NCBI GenBank assembly: GCA_949152475.1
Contig: OX424563.1
Location: forward strand, 15,907,001 to 15,971,000
DNA length: 64,000 nt
DNA from: Terebella lapidaria
Lineage: Eukaryota > Annelida > Polychaeta > Terebellida > Terebellidae
Direction of reading: 5' to 3'
The number at the start of each line of letters is the position of its first letter. Position 1 is the first letter of the stretch. Positions 12,238-20,675 of this stretch are shown piece after piece. The notes beneath the pieces are model-generated. The model made no database searches and was not told where the DNA came from. It worked only from the letters and a program-made list of their open reading frames with translations. The position numbers and the translations under genes were made by a program.

Positions 12238-13058
12238 CATGAAAACTTCAACCGAGTTGTTTTTCCGTGTTCGTTAGGGAACTGGAAGTTATAATAAAGT
12301 TAGTTTCCCGGAAAAGACAGTTATACGGAGTAAAGGGAGATAAGACTACAGTCGGTTAAGACCAAGTTGTAACGACGTCTTAGGGTGATCTAAGAACCCA
12401 GATCACCGAGGAAGGAGTCGGAGACGGAGACGGAGGTGGAAATCAACGGAGCAACTACGGAGGCTGTATCGGACGGAGCAGTTGCAGAGACGGGAACGAC
12501 GAAGCAGTTGCAGAGGCGGTACCGGACGACGGAGTTGCAGAGGCAGTACCTGACGGAGCGGTTGCGGTAACCGGAAGTGGGAACACTTCCGAGATACTCC
12601 ATTTCAGGTGCAGTCGCAGGTTGCGGTGAGGCGGAGCCAACCGGAGCAGATTGCAGTACGGCGGAACCTGGCAGAGCGGTTGCAGTATTCGGAAACGGCA
12701 ACGTTCCCGGATTCTTTATTCCAGGCGCAGTCGCAGTTTGCAGTAAGACGGAAAACGACGGAGCTGTTGCAGTAAAGCGGTTTCCCGACGGAGCAGTTGC
12801 AGTACCCGGAGACGGAAACGCCTCCGGATCCTTACTTTACAGGTGCAGTTGCAGATTAGCAGTCGGGCAACGGTTAAGAGGTCCATTCCAGACCACGCTA
12901 CCAACCTTAGAGACTTCTAGCCGGAGTTCAACCGTACAACAGTAGCAGTTTCCCGGAGTTTTACCGTTTCAGCTCCGGTTAAACAACAACTCACCCACCT
13001 CCCTAGAAAACCGGTTCATCAAGACGTCACAGAAGGGTTCAAACCCGTTACAACTTTT

Positions 13059-13076
13059 TGGTGGCAGCGGTGGGAT
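13059..13076 (+). other. Primer-binding site, tRNA-Leu type
   Basis: TGGTGGCAGCGGTGGGAT starts 6 nt after the 5' LTR. It is complementary over 18 nt to the 3' end, including CCA, of animal tRNA-Leu genes of the AAG/TAG type, whose acceptor arm ends CCCACCGCTGCCA. The match is from knowledge of tRNA sequences rather than a search. Confidence 0.85.
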
Positions 13077-13086
13077 CATCTGCAGT

Positions 13087-13389
13087 ATGACTACTAGACG
13101 GGGCAAATTGGCGGAACAGCAGCTGAAGGCAGCCGTGTCGGACACGGAGCAGCCTGTAGGAGCAGTAGGAGCTGAGCCGTTGCAGATGCCGGTTGCGGAA
13201 AAGGAAGCGGTTCGTCCTGCCAAGCGGAAGCTGTTGCAGCCGGAAATGCAGAAAGCAGTTGCAGACGAGCCCCTCCGGGTTTCTCAAGGAGAACAGCCTG
13301 CAGAGCAGTTAGCAGAGGCGGAAGTAACTTTCCGGACCAGGCTGGCGATCGGGAACCGGATGCGGACCCGGAAGGCGGAGAGAACTTAG
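13087..13389 (+). CDS. Element 1 leader ORF / probable Gag N-terminal part in another frame
   Basis: A 100-codon ATG frame begins 11 nt after the primer-binding site and reads a Glu/Ala/Gln-rich protein. It ends at TAG 13387-13389. The main gag frame is offset by -1 and is open without a stop back through at least 13270, where it reads an acidic then amphipathic stretch before ATG 13422. Composition suggests that coding passes from this frame to the gag frame around 13310-13335. Alternatives are an independent leader ORF with reinitiation at 13422, a 1-nt deletion in this copy, or an assembly error. I see no canonical slippery heptamer at the transition. Confidence 0.5.
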   Translation: MTTRRGKLAEQQLKAAVSDTEQPVGAVGAEPLQMPVAEKEAVRPAKRKLLQPEMQKAVADEPLRVSQGEQPAEQLAEAEVTFRTRLAIGNRMRTRKAERT

Positions 13390-13421
13390 TCGACAACCTG
13401 ACCAGATTATTGGCGACCCGA

Positions 13422-14366
13422 ATGGAGGTGTTTCAGCAGCACCTGGCAGTAACCGGAAAGCAGCAGCAGGCAGAAGCAGTACAACAGCCAGCACCAAGGG
13501 CAGGAGTAGCCAGATTAATGACATACGACGGAACTGATCCGTGGCCGGAATATGAGGCTCACCTCCTTGAATACGCTCGGTACTACCGTTGGACAGCAGA
13601 GGAAAAGGCGCTGAACTTATGTGTCAGTTTGAGGGGTAACGCCCGCAGCATACTACTGGATCTGTCCGCGGAGCAGAGACGCAGCTTTGATACGGTTGTG
13701 GCGGCATTAAAACAGCAGTTTTGTCCGGGGGAGAAAACATTTGTTTTCCAGGCAGAATTGCAGACACGGAAATTGCAGCCGGAGGAGGAGCTGTCCGAGC
13801 TGGCCAGAGACATACGGAGCAAGACGCGGCTAGCTTACCCAAAAGCAGATCCGGCAACAACAGAAGTGCTCATGAAGATGCATTTCTGCAACAGCCTGAC
13901 TAACCGAGATATGCGGTTGTCGGTATTGAAAAGCCACCCGGAAACGCTGTCGCAGGCCCTGGCTTTCGCTACCGAGTATGAGAGTATCATGAAAACGGAC
14001 AACAGCAGACCAGCGGAGCGACACCGGACGAGGCAGCTGAACACGGAGCCGGAGTGGAGCCAGCAGGTGAACGAATTGCGGAAGCAAGCCGAGCAGACTC
14101 AGCAGCAGATGGCGGATCTGATGACTCAGGTCAAGGAAGCGGTTAGCCGGCAGCAGCAGCAGCGCAGTTCCCGAGCGGATTTAGAATGTTTCAACTGTGG
14201 CCGGAAAGGGCATTTTGCCCGAGACTGTAGGCAGCCGAAGCAGCAGCAGCAGCGGCGTCAACCACAACAGCAGCAGTCGCCGCGACAACAGCAGCAGCAG
14301 CCGCAGCAGCAGCAGCAGCAACAATTGCAGCAGCCACGACAGCAGCAGCAGCAGCCGGAAAACTAG
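13422..14366 (+). CDS. gag: Gag capsid/nucleocapsid protein of Element 1
   Basis: Structural protein that assembles the retrotransposon particle and binds its RNA. From ATG 13422 it is 314 residues, and the frame is open further upstream. The first part is a retrotransposon-gag-type helical region (the WTAEEKALNLCVSLRGNARS stretch and the following QQFCPGE motif are typical). It is followed by a coiled Gln-rich segment and one CCHC zinc knuckle, CFNCGRKGHFARDC (about 14186-14227), then a poly-Gln tail encoded by CAG repeats. It ends at TAG 14364-14366, directly after the heptamer GGAAAAC. Pol is in the -1 frame and open across this stop, so a Gag-Pol fusion is expected. The CAG tract may be unstable in length. 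Confidence 0.93.
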   Translation: MEVFQQHLAVTGKQQQAEAVQQPAPRAGVARLMTYDGTDPWPEYEAHLLEYARYYRWTAEEKALNLCVSLRGNARSILLDLSAEQRRSFDTVVAALKQQFCPGEKTFVFQAELQTRKLQPEEELSELARDIRSKTRLAYPKADPATTEVLMKMHFCNSLTNRDMRLSVLKSHPETLSQALAFATEYESIMKTDNSRPAERHRTRQLNTEPEWSQQVNELRKQAEQTQQQMADLMTQVKEAVSRQQQQRSSRADLECFNCGRKGHFARDCRQPKQQQQRRQPQQQQSPRQQQQQPQQQQQQQLQQPRQQQQQPEN

Positions 14367-14400
14367 AGCGGGTCGCGGAAAAGGGGAAATCCGGGACCCG
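14357..14400 (+). promoter_or_regulatory. Candidate -1 ribosomal frameshift site between gag and pol (Element 1)
   Basis: GGAAAAC (14357-14363) abuts the gag stop. After a 5-nt spacer, CGGGTC (14369-14374) can pair with GACCCG (14395-14400) across a 20-nt loop. The heptamer is not a canonical X XXY YYZ site because the P-site codon GAA would re-pair imperfectly, but Element 2 has a canonical site in the same place with the same spacer. Confidence 0.5.
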
Positions 14401-17400
14401 GAAGAGAGGACACCCCCATAACCGGCAGGTGGTTCACGGACCCGGTCCCAGGGGCGAGGTGGGCATGTGTGTGACAGCCAGAGTATGCGGAGAGCCAGTA
14501 ACGCTGATAATCGACACCGGCAGCACTGTCACAATGCTCAACCTACAAACCTGGGAACGGATCCGGAAACCCGGAATGAAGCTGAAGCGGTCGCCGATTC
14601 GTCTTTCAATGGTTGACGGAAGTAACATACGGACACATGGCCGGAAAGAACTCCCACTCAACATCGCAGGAGTAGCTGAGACCGTGACGTTCGAGATTGC
14701 AGACTGTGAAGACGAAGGAATACTGGGGATGGATTTCATCCGTTCCCGAGTATCCGGCATAAACTTCGACCGGATGACCATGCAGATGGGCAGCCAGGAG
14801 GTGTTCCTCACCATGTTCGAGCAGACCAGGGAGCCGTTTCCGATCAACGCTGTAGCAGATTACCAAATTCCGCCGGAAACGGAACAGCTGATTATAGGAC
14901 AAGCAGAGAGTGTCCGTGAAGCAGAAGGAGTACTAGAAATGCCGCAGGAGCCTACGGAGAAAAGACCTTGGCTGATCGGGAGAACTTTATCCCGGATAAA
15001 GCAAGGAACAGTCCCGGTTCGAGTGATCAACGTGATGGCAGAGCCGGTAATCATCAAGAAAGGAGCGCAGTTGGCGACGATGACCACCTTAGCAGCCGGT
15101 TGCAGTGTTGTGCCGTTGGCGGAGCGGAGCCGGAAGGTGCAGATTTCCACGGAGTCGGAGGCCGGGCGGAATTGGAGCGGGTACGAGAAGCTGCGGCAGT
15201 TAGCAGAGCAGACCCAGGATGCAGTGCCGAGTCATTTCCGCGAGAGAGTAACCGACCTCCTATTTCGGAATAAGCCGACCTTCAGTAATGATGCCGGAGA
15301 ACTGGGGCAGACCAACGAGGTACAACATCAGATAAACACGGGCAGTCACCGGCCGATTAAGCAGCCAACCAGACGAATTCCGCCAGACAAGAGGGAGCTG
15401 GTGAGCAGTCTGATTCAGGAGATGAAAGACAAGAACGTCATTGAAGAAAGTAGCAGTCCGTGGGCTTCACCGATTGTCCTCGTGAAGAAAAAGGATGGAA
15501 CCACCCGGTTCTGCGTCGATTACCGGCGGTTAAATGCAGTCACGGAGAAAGATGCTTATCCGTTGCCGAGAATAGACGACACCATAGCAGCCTGTGCAGA
15601 CGCTAAATGGTTCTCCACTCTCGACCTGACCAGTGGCTACTGGCAGGTCGGGATGGATGAAGACGCCCGGAAAAAGTCGGCCTTCTGTGTTCCTGGCGGC
15701 CTTTACCAGTTCAAAGTGATGAGTTTCGGCTTGTGCAATGCTCCGGGTACGTTCGAGCGGTTGATGGAGAAGGTGCTAGGCGGTTTGTCCTGGAAGACCT
15801 GCCTCATATATCTGGACGACATCATAGTCTACAGCAAGACCCTGGAGGATCACATCCGTGATCTTCAGGAGGTGTTCAGCAAGCTGAGAGAGGCAGACCT
15901 AAAAGTCAAACCGTCAAAATGCAAGTTCTTCCAGCCGGAGGTGTCTTTCCTAGGTCACATAGTTGGCAGAGACGGTATCCGCACCGACCCGGCAAAAACG
16001 GAGGCAGTACGGAAGTGGCGGACACCCACCAACCTGACGGAGCTGCGCAGTTTTCTGGGACTTTGCTCCTATTACCGGAAGTTCGTGCCGAAGTTCTCCG
16101 AGATTGCAGCGCCGCTGAATCACTTGACGGAAAAAGGGGTGCCGTTCCGGTGGCAGACGGAGCAAGAACAGGCATTTGCAGAGCTGAAGAACCGCCTAGT
16201 ATCGGCACCGATACTCGGGTACCCTAGGGAGCAAGGCCGATATATCCTGGACACGGACGCCAGTGACACCGGGCTGGGAGCAGTACTGTCACAGAAGCAG
16301 GGCAACCAGGAGCGGGTGATAACCTACTTGAGCCGCAGCCTAACCAAAGAAGAACGGAGATACTGTGTCACCCGGAAGGAGCTCCTGGCGGTTGTGTTTG
16401 CGGTACAGAAGAATAAGCAGTACTTGCTGGGACGACACTTCCTTCTTCGCACGGATCATGGCAGTCTTACCTGGCTTATGAATTTCAAGGAGCCCCAGGG
16501 GCAGGTAGCCCGGTGGATTGAGCTCCTGAGTGAGTTTCATTTCGACATTGAACATCGTCCGGGGCGAATCCATAATAATGCGGATGCCTTGTCCAGATCC
16601 CCATGCAGCCAATGCGGAAAAATCGACTGGAAACAAGCCAAGATAGACGCCTGGAACTACGGAGAAAGAATCCGGCAGACACGAAGTGAAGAAACTCCTC
16701 AGCTCAAGCCAAGGAAGGGGGGACGCCGGAAGCGGTCAAGGGGATCGGGCGGAGAAGCAGAACTGACGGAGAAAGCAGCGTCCCGGAAGCCGGTTGCGGT
16801 TGCGGTGACGGAGAAAGCAGCGTCCCGGAAGCCGGTTGCGGTTGCGGTGACGGGGAAAGCAGCGTCCCGGAAGCCGGTTGCGGTTGCGGTGACGGAGAAA
16901 GCAGCGTCCCGGAAGCCGGTTGCGGTTGCGGTGACGGAGAAAGCAGCGTCCCGGAAGCCGGTTGCGGTTGCGGTGACGGAGAAAGCAGCGTCCCGGAAGC
17001 CGGTTGCGGTTGCGGTGACGGAAAAAGCAGTGTTCCGGAAGCCGATTGCGGTTGCGGTGACGGAGAAGGCAGTTCCAGGAAAAGCGGATGCGGTTGCAGA
17101 GCAGATTAGGCTGGCGGAGAATGCGGACCAGGATACTGTGCTGGGGCAGAAATATCGACCAGATGATTTGCGGAGAATGCAGCAAGCAGAACCATGGTAC
17201 TCACTGGTGACGTCGCTGATCGACGGGAGCGGTACAGCTGGCAGTGCAGACTTTTCCAGCATGAGCAGCGAGGAGAAAGTGCTGTACGGGATGCGGAAGA
17301 CCTTGCTGAAAGTCGACGGAGTAGTCTACCGGAAATGGAAAACGGCAGAAGGAACCAGCCGAATGCAGTTAATAACCCCGAAGGAGCTGAGACAGGAGAT

Positions 17401-18562
17401 TTTCCGTCTGGCCCACCAGAGCCGGACGGGAGGACACCTCGGAAGCAGAAGGATGGCGGCTAGCATTCGGAGGCGGTATTTCTGGCCGGCTATGATGCGG
17501 GACATAAAGCAGTGGGTGCTGAGCTGTGACGAATGTGCGTCAAGAAGTATGCAGAACCTGAAACGATCTCCGATGCAGAAATACCGGGTTGGAGCGCCCA
17601 TGGAGAGGGTGGCAATGGACGTGATGGGTCCGTTGCCTAAATCCACCCGGGGGAACCGGTACATCTTAGTAATCGGTGATTACTTCACCAAGTGGGTAGA
17701 GGCTTACCCGATGCCGAATCAGGAAGCGGTGACGGTTGCGGACATATTCGTCAACCAGTTTGCAGCGCGGTACGGTATCCCGATGGAGATCCACACCGAC
17801 CAAGGCAGAAATTTCGAGTCCGACTTGCTGAGAAATGTTTGCAGAATCCTGGGAATTCACAAGACACGGACAACCGCTTTCCGACCTCAGTCGGACGGTT
17901 TCATTGAGCGATTCAACCGGACGCTGCAGCAGATCTTGAGCCTGTACGTAAGCGAGCGGCAGACCAACTGGGATCAGCTAGTTCCGTTGGCGATGGCAGC
18001 TTACCGGAGTACCCCGCAGGAGACAACCGGGCAGAGTCCCAACTTGCTGATGCTGGGCAGAGAAGTCAACACTCCGGTAGAGTTACTGATTGGCAGACCG
18101 CCGGGAGAATCAACAGCAGAAGTAACAGAGTATGGTAGTCAGCTCCGGGAGCGACTAGAAGCGGTATACAAGGCGGTTCGAGCGAAATCTGGCAGAGAAA
18201 TGGAACGGCAGAAGAAGCTGTACGACCGGAGGAAGGTCGACAATCAGTTCCAGCCAGGAGACCGAGTGTGGATGGCAGTCAAAACACGGAAGAAGGGCAA
18301 AGCTCCCAAGTTGCAGAGGAAGTGGAGCGGTCCAAAGCTAGTGCTGAGCAGATTTACCGACGTGACCTACGAGATTGCAGAGAGTGAAACTCGGCAGAAG
18401 GTGATTCACTTCGATTTGCTGAAACCGTATAATGGTGTCAAGCATCCGAGATGGATGAAGCGGAGAATGGCGGATTCCTGGAGGCAGACGGAGCCGCCGA
18501 AGCAGAGTAGTGTTCCGGAGTCGGAACAGACGGTCTCTGAGTCGGATACGGACTCGGAGTAA
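14363..18562 (+). CDS. pol: Pol polyprotein of Element 1 (protease, reverse transcriptase, RNase H, integrase)
   Basis: Enzymes for proteolytic processing, cDNA synthesis and integration. The frame is -1 relative to gag and has no ATG start (GTG at 14429), consistent with synthesis as a Gag-Pol fusion. Visible in order: aspartic protease DTGS (14513-14524); reverse transcriptase with the FCVDYRRLN and FGLCNAPGTFERLM motifs and catalytic YLDD (15809-15820); RNase H with LDTDASDTGLGAVLSQ and the TDHGSLTWL region; an eight-copy 42-bp repeat linker (16766-17101); an integrase HHCC zinc-binding segment (ending CDEC); the D,D-35-E core (AMDVMGPLP, HTDQGRNFESD, PQSDGFIERFN); and a GPY/F-like C-terminal module (RKWSGPKLVLSRF). 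No chromodomain is seen. The frame is intact over about 1400 codons. The repeat linker is unusual for Gypsy pol. Confidence 0.95.
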   Translation, partial: LERVAEKGKSGTRKRGHPHNRQVVHGPGPRGEVGMCVTARVCGEPVTLIIDTGSTVTMLNLQTWERIRKPGMKLKRSPIRLSMVDGSNIRTHGRKELPLNIAGVAETVTFEIADCEDEGILGMDFIRSRVSGINFDRMTMQMGSQEVFLTMFEQTREPFPINAVADYQIPPETEQLIIGQAESVREAEGVLEMPQEPTEKRPWLIGRTLSRIKQGTVPVRVINVMAEPVIIKKGAQLATMTTLAAGCSVVPLAERSRKVQISTESEAGRNWSGYEKLRQLAEQTQDAVPSHFRERVTDLLFRNKPTFSNDAGELGQTNEVQHQINTGSHRPIKQPTRRIPPDKRELVSSLIQEMKDKNVIEESSSPWASPIVLVKKKDGTTRFCVDYRRLNAVTEKDAYPLPRIDDTIAACADAKWFSTLDLTSGYWQVGMDEDARKKSAFCVPGGLYQFKVMSFGLCNAPGTFERLMEKVLGGLSWKTCLIYLDDIIVYSKTLEDHIRDLQEVFSKLREADLKVKPSKCKFFQPEVSFLGHIVGRDGIRTDPAKTEAVRKWRTPTNLTELRSFLGLCSYYRKFVPKFSEIAAPLNHLTEKGVPFRWQTEQEQAFAELKNRLVSAPILGYPREQGRYILDTDASDTGLGAVLSQKQGNQERVITYLSRSLTKEERRYCVTRKELLAVVFAVQKNKQYLLGRHFLLRTDHGSLTWLMNFKEPQGQVARWIELLSEFHFDIEHRPGRIHNNADALSRSPCSQCGKIDWKQAKIDAWNYGERIRQTRSEETPQLKPRKGGRRKRSRGSGGEAELTEKAASRKPVAVAVTEKAASRKPVAVAVTGKAASRKPVAVAVTEKAASRKPVAVAVTEKAASRKPVAVAVTEKAASRKPVAVAVTEKAVFRKPIAVAVTEKAVPGKADAVAEQIRLAENADQDTVLGQKYRPDDLRRMQQAEPWYSLVTSLIDGSGTAGSADFSSMSSEEKVLYGMRKTLLKVDGVVYRKWKTAEGTSRMQLITPKELRQEIFRLAHQSRTGGHLGSRRMAASIRRRYFWPAMMRDIKQWVLSCDECASRSMQNLKRSPMQKYRVGAPMERVAMDVMGPLPKSTRGNRYILVIGDYFTKWVEAYPMPNQEAVTVADIFVNQFAARYGIPMEIHTDQGRNFESDLLRNVCRILGIHKTRTTAFRPQSDGFIERFNRTLQQILSLYVSERQTNWDQLVPLAMAAYRSTPQETTGQSPNLLMLGREVNTPVELLIGRPPGESTAEVTEYGSQLRERLEAVYKAVRAKSGREMERQKKLYDRRKVDNQFQPGDRVWMAVKTRKKGKAPKLQRKWSGPKLVLSRFTDVTYEIAESETRQKVIHFDLLKPYNGVKHPRWMKRRMADSWRQTEPPKQSSVPESEQTVSESDTDSE
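16766..17101 (+). repeat. 42-bp in-frame tandem repeat inside pol
   Basis: Eight consecutive 42-bp units encode TEKAASRKPVAVAV. Units 1-6 are nearly identical (unit 3 has GGG for GAG) and units 7-8 are diverged. The array sits between RNase H and the integrase zinc-binding domain. Because 42 is a multiple of 3, copy number can change without breaking the frame. Confidence 0.95.
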
Positions 18563-19306
18563 AGCCGCAGAGGACGAAGAAATATGAGAAGACGGAGTGA
18601 GCTGTAGAGCAGGAGAAGGAGATAGCTGAGACCCTGGTAAAACGTTGAGTTCCGGCAGAGAGCGACCGCAAGAAGTCGAAGCAGCGAGCAAGTGCTGGTT
18701 CCGGAAACAGGGCGGAGAAAGGAAGCAGAGCGGAAAGCGGTGCAGAGACCGGATAGAGACATCCTTGAGGTTCTGACTGGTTTGAGCGCATAGTCAACCA
18801 GTCCAGGGTAGCGGCCAGGGGTCCAGAAGAACCTGGGTTAACGGTCTAGTATCTCCAGAGAAGCAGCTACACGTCTTCCGTATTCAGAGAATTAAGACGG
18901 AAAAGTTTTCCGGCTGTAGACATCCAACCGGAGTTTCCACTTAGCAGAGACAGCAAACCGGCTGCAGATCGACAGAAGCGGTGAAACATCATTCCAGATA
19001 GGAAGGGCCCTCCTTCTGGACAAGAATGTATGCAGTTTCCAGTGTCGACAAGCAGTAATACCAGTGAGCAGATATGCAGTTGACGAAGCAGTACAGATGG
19101 CGGAAACGCCAGCAGTCTAGATGTTCGTCTGAGAGGCAGATTCAACTGGCTGAGACTCTTTTCAACCCTCCTGATGGCAGAGATACTTCAAAATTGCAGA
19201 TACTTCGCTCGGAGAAGCAGTTGGAAGAGAGCCGGAAAAACCCGGAGAAGCCGGTTGAGCCGGAGACGGACACCTCTCGGTTAACGGTTGAGTTTTTGCA
19301 TAATTG
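18563..19306 (+). other. Element 1 non-coding spacer after pol
   Basis: About 740 bp of purine-rich, CGGAG/GCAGA-rich sequence between the pol stop and the promoter of the first accessory gene. No open frame on the plus strand looks coding; minus-strand frames here reflect the composition bias. The composition matches the rest of the element, so it belongs to it. Confidence 0.6.
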
Positions 19307-19376
19307 TGACGTCACTCCTGAGGCAGCCAATCAGCGTGGAGCTTTTCAAATCACGTGAGCAGAAAGGGTATATAAG
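19307..19376 (+). promoter_or_regulatory. Internal promoter of accessory ORF 1 (CRE, CCAAT, E-box, TATA)
   Basis: TGACGTCA (19307-19314), CCAAT (19327-19331), CACGTG within TCACGTGA (19352-19357) and TATATAAG (19369-19376) precede ATG 19610 by about 235 bp. The motif set and spacing resemble the LTR promoter. This suggests the ORF is transcribed separately from the genomic RNA. Confidence 0.65.
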
Positions 19377-19609
19377 GGCCTTGAAATCGGGCTCTGACAG
19401 CAGTTGGAGAGCAGACCTCGAGCTGTGCACATCGCAGACAAAGTTTGGCGGAATCGAATCAAGTCCAGCATTTTCCGGCAGCAACAGATTTTGCAGTGAA
19501 AAACGACTAAGTGTTTCCCGGAAGACCACCAGTCCGCAGAAGCGGTGCAGAAGCGGTGCAGTAAAAGCGGTGCAGTAGATCGACAATTTCAGTTTCCCGG
19601 CCTTCCGGA

Positions 19610-20374
19610 ATGGCCTACTCGGCGTTCCTTGATAGACAAGATCGCGGCCGGAGCAGAGATTGGGCAACCCCGCAGCCACTGGATTATAGCCGGCTGTGTA
19701 AGCGGTGTGACCGGATGTTTGAGAGTGCGAGGGACCGGAGACGGCATGTGTGCCCAGCCCAGAGATTTCATTGCTGTTTGTGTGCCTTCTATGGCAACCG
19801 GGCGAACGACCTTAGGAGGCATCTCCGGGAGATGCACGGGTGGAAGTACCCTTCCGGGAACCGTCCTCCTCAGGACGAGGCCACCCTCCACCATGTGGGA
19901 ACCTTTGATTCGGCCTGGCGGGGAACAGCAACGCAGTCCCGGCATAGGCGCTTCCGGCGATTCTGCACCCGGTCACCAAGGGAGAATACAGTTCCGGAAA
20001 CTTATGCGGACCAGCTTCCGTTTGGCCCTGACTGGGATGCCGGAGCAGCCGCCCCCATCGGACAACCGGAGCAGTTAGATCTCCCGGAATGGGTTCCGGA
20101 TCCACAGGGCTGTCTCCGGGCCGCCGACGACGCTCCTCCGGAAAGCTGGGATCAGGAGTTGGAGCTGATTGCAGAGGCGGTCAGAGCAGTTATGCCGGAT
20201 CAAGCAGACGATTGGGAGAAACCCGAAGAGGAAGATCAGCCGGTGGAAGACTGGGAGGCAGAGATCCGAGTGTGGGAATATAGACCACCTTCTCCCACTT
20301 CGGAGCCGGAGACGGATGAGTCGGAGTATGAGACGGCAGATGAGGAATCCTGGACGGAAGCGAAGGCAGTGTGA
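19610..20374 (+). CDS. Accessory C2H2 zinc-finger protein 1 of Element 1
   Basis: 254 residues from ATG 19610. Near the N-terminus is a degenerate finger (C30, C33, H46, with a nearby C48 or H54) followed by a canonical C2H2 finger, C55-x2-C58-x12-H71-x4-H76. The rest is low-complexity, and the C-terminal third is strongly acidic (Asp/Glu/Trp-rich), which would fit a transcriptional activation or protein-interaction tail. There is no signal peptide, membrane segment or envelope feature. A promoter-like module lies upstream and an A26 tract lies about 100 bp downstream. The product is inferred to be nuclear and nucleic-acid-binding; its role in the element's life cycle is unknown. Ty3/Gypsy elements normally carry an envelope gene or nothing here. 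Confidence 0.75.
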   Translation: MAYSAFLDRQDRGRSRDWATPQPLDYSRLCKRCDRMFESARDRRRHVCPAQRFHCCLCAFYGNRANDLRRHLREMHGWKYPSGNRPPQDEATLHHVGTFDSAWRGTATQSRHRRFRRFCTRSPRENTVPETYADQLPFGPDWDAGAAAPIGQPEQLDLPEWVPDPQGCLRAADDAPPESWDQELELIAEAVRAVMPDQADDWEKPEEEDQPVEDWEAEIRVWEYRPPSPTSEPETDESEYETADEESWTEAKAV

Positions 20375-20500
20375 AAGTAGACGGAGGCGGTTGGCAGTAT
20401 AGCGGTTGACGGAGGCGGTTGGCAGTTTGGCGGAGACGGAAGAAGCGGTGGCAGTTAGCAGCAACAACACGAAAAAAAAAAAAAAAAAAAAAAAAAATAT
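20375..20500 (+). repeat. CGGAGGCGGTTGGCAGT repeats and internal A26 tract
   Basis: After the ORF 1 stop come short repeats of the form ACGGAGGCGGTTGGCAGT (about 20380-20455), then an uninterrupted run of 26 A (20472-20497) and the second promoter. The A-run lies 3' of a promoter-plus-ORF unit, as a retrocopied polyadenylated transcript would leave it; no AATAAA precedes it. A simple expanded homopolymer is the plain alternative. Confidence 0.6.
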
Positions 20501-20547
20501 TATTTATCCAAGAAGACCACCAGGAGGAGTTGCAGTTTGCTGAGCAG

Positions 20548-20598
20548 CCAATCATCAAGCAGATAAGCCAGTCACGTGACTTCCAGAGACTATAAAAG
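20548..20598 (+). promoter_or_regulatory. Internal promoter of accessory ORF 2 (CCAAT, E-box, TATA)
   Basis: CCAAT (20548-20552, in the context GCAGCCAATCA shared with the ORF 1 promoter), GTCACGTGAC (20571-20580) and TATAAAAG (20591-20598) lie 78 bp or more upstream of ATG 20676. The CACGTG-to-TATA distance is 18 bp, against 17 bp for ORF 1 and 22 bp in the LTR. Confidence 0.65.
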
Positions 20599-20675
20599 GG
20601 GCAGTTAGCTGTTACCGGATGCAGAAGGCAGTTTGCTGTAGCTGAGTCAACATCGATACAAAGCAGAGAATCAGA

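Larger units (their letters stand above)
11665..13052 (+). repeat. Element 1 5' LTR
   Basis: 1388 bp, TGTAACGG...CCGTTACA. Promoter elements lie at 12041-12090 and a polyadenylation signal AATAAA at 12232-12237, so R is roughly 12110-12255 and U5 is long, about 800 bp. U5 (about 12400-12860) is built from degenerate repeats of the form GACGGAGCAGTTGCAGNG. The 122-codon frame at 12577-12945 starts at GTG and follows these repeats, so I regard it as a by-product. Confidence 0.96.

Noticed and set aside
12577..12945. 122-codon frame in each LTR (also 23723-24091 and minus 268-636) with DGAVAV repeats
   Set aside because: Starts at GTG, lies in U5, and the repeats follow from the DNA repeat; no domain seen.
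16699..17262. Minus-strand frames opposite the pol repeat array
   Set aside because: Periodic shadow of the 42-bp repeat in a strongly coding plus-strand region.
18239..18562. Chromodomain at the Element 1 integrase C-terminus
   Set aside because: Only a GPY/F-like module and an acidic tail are visible.
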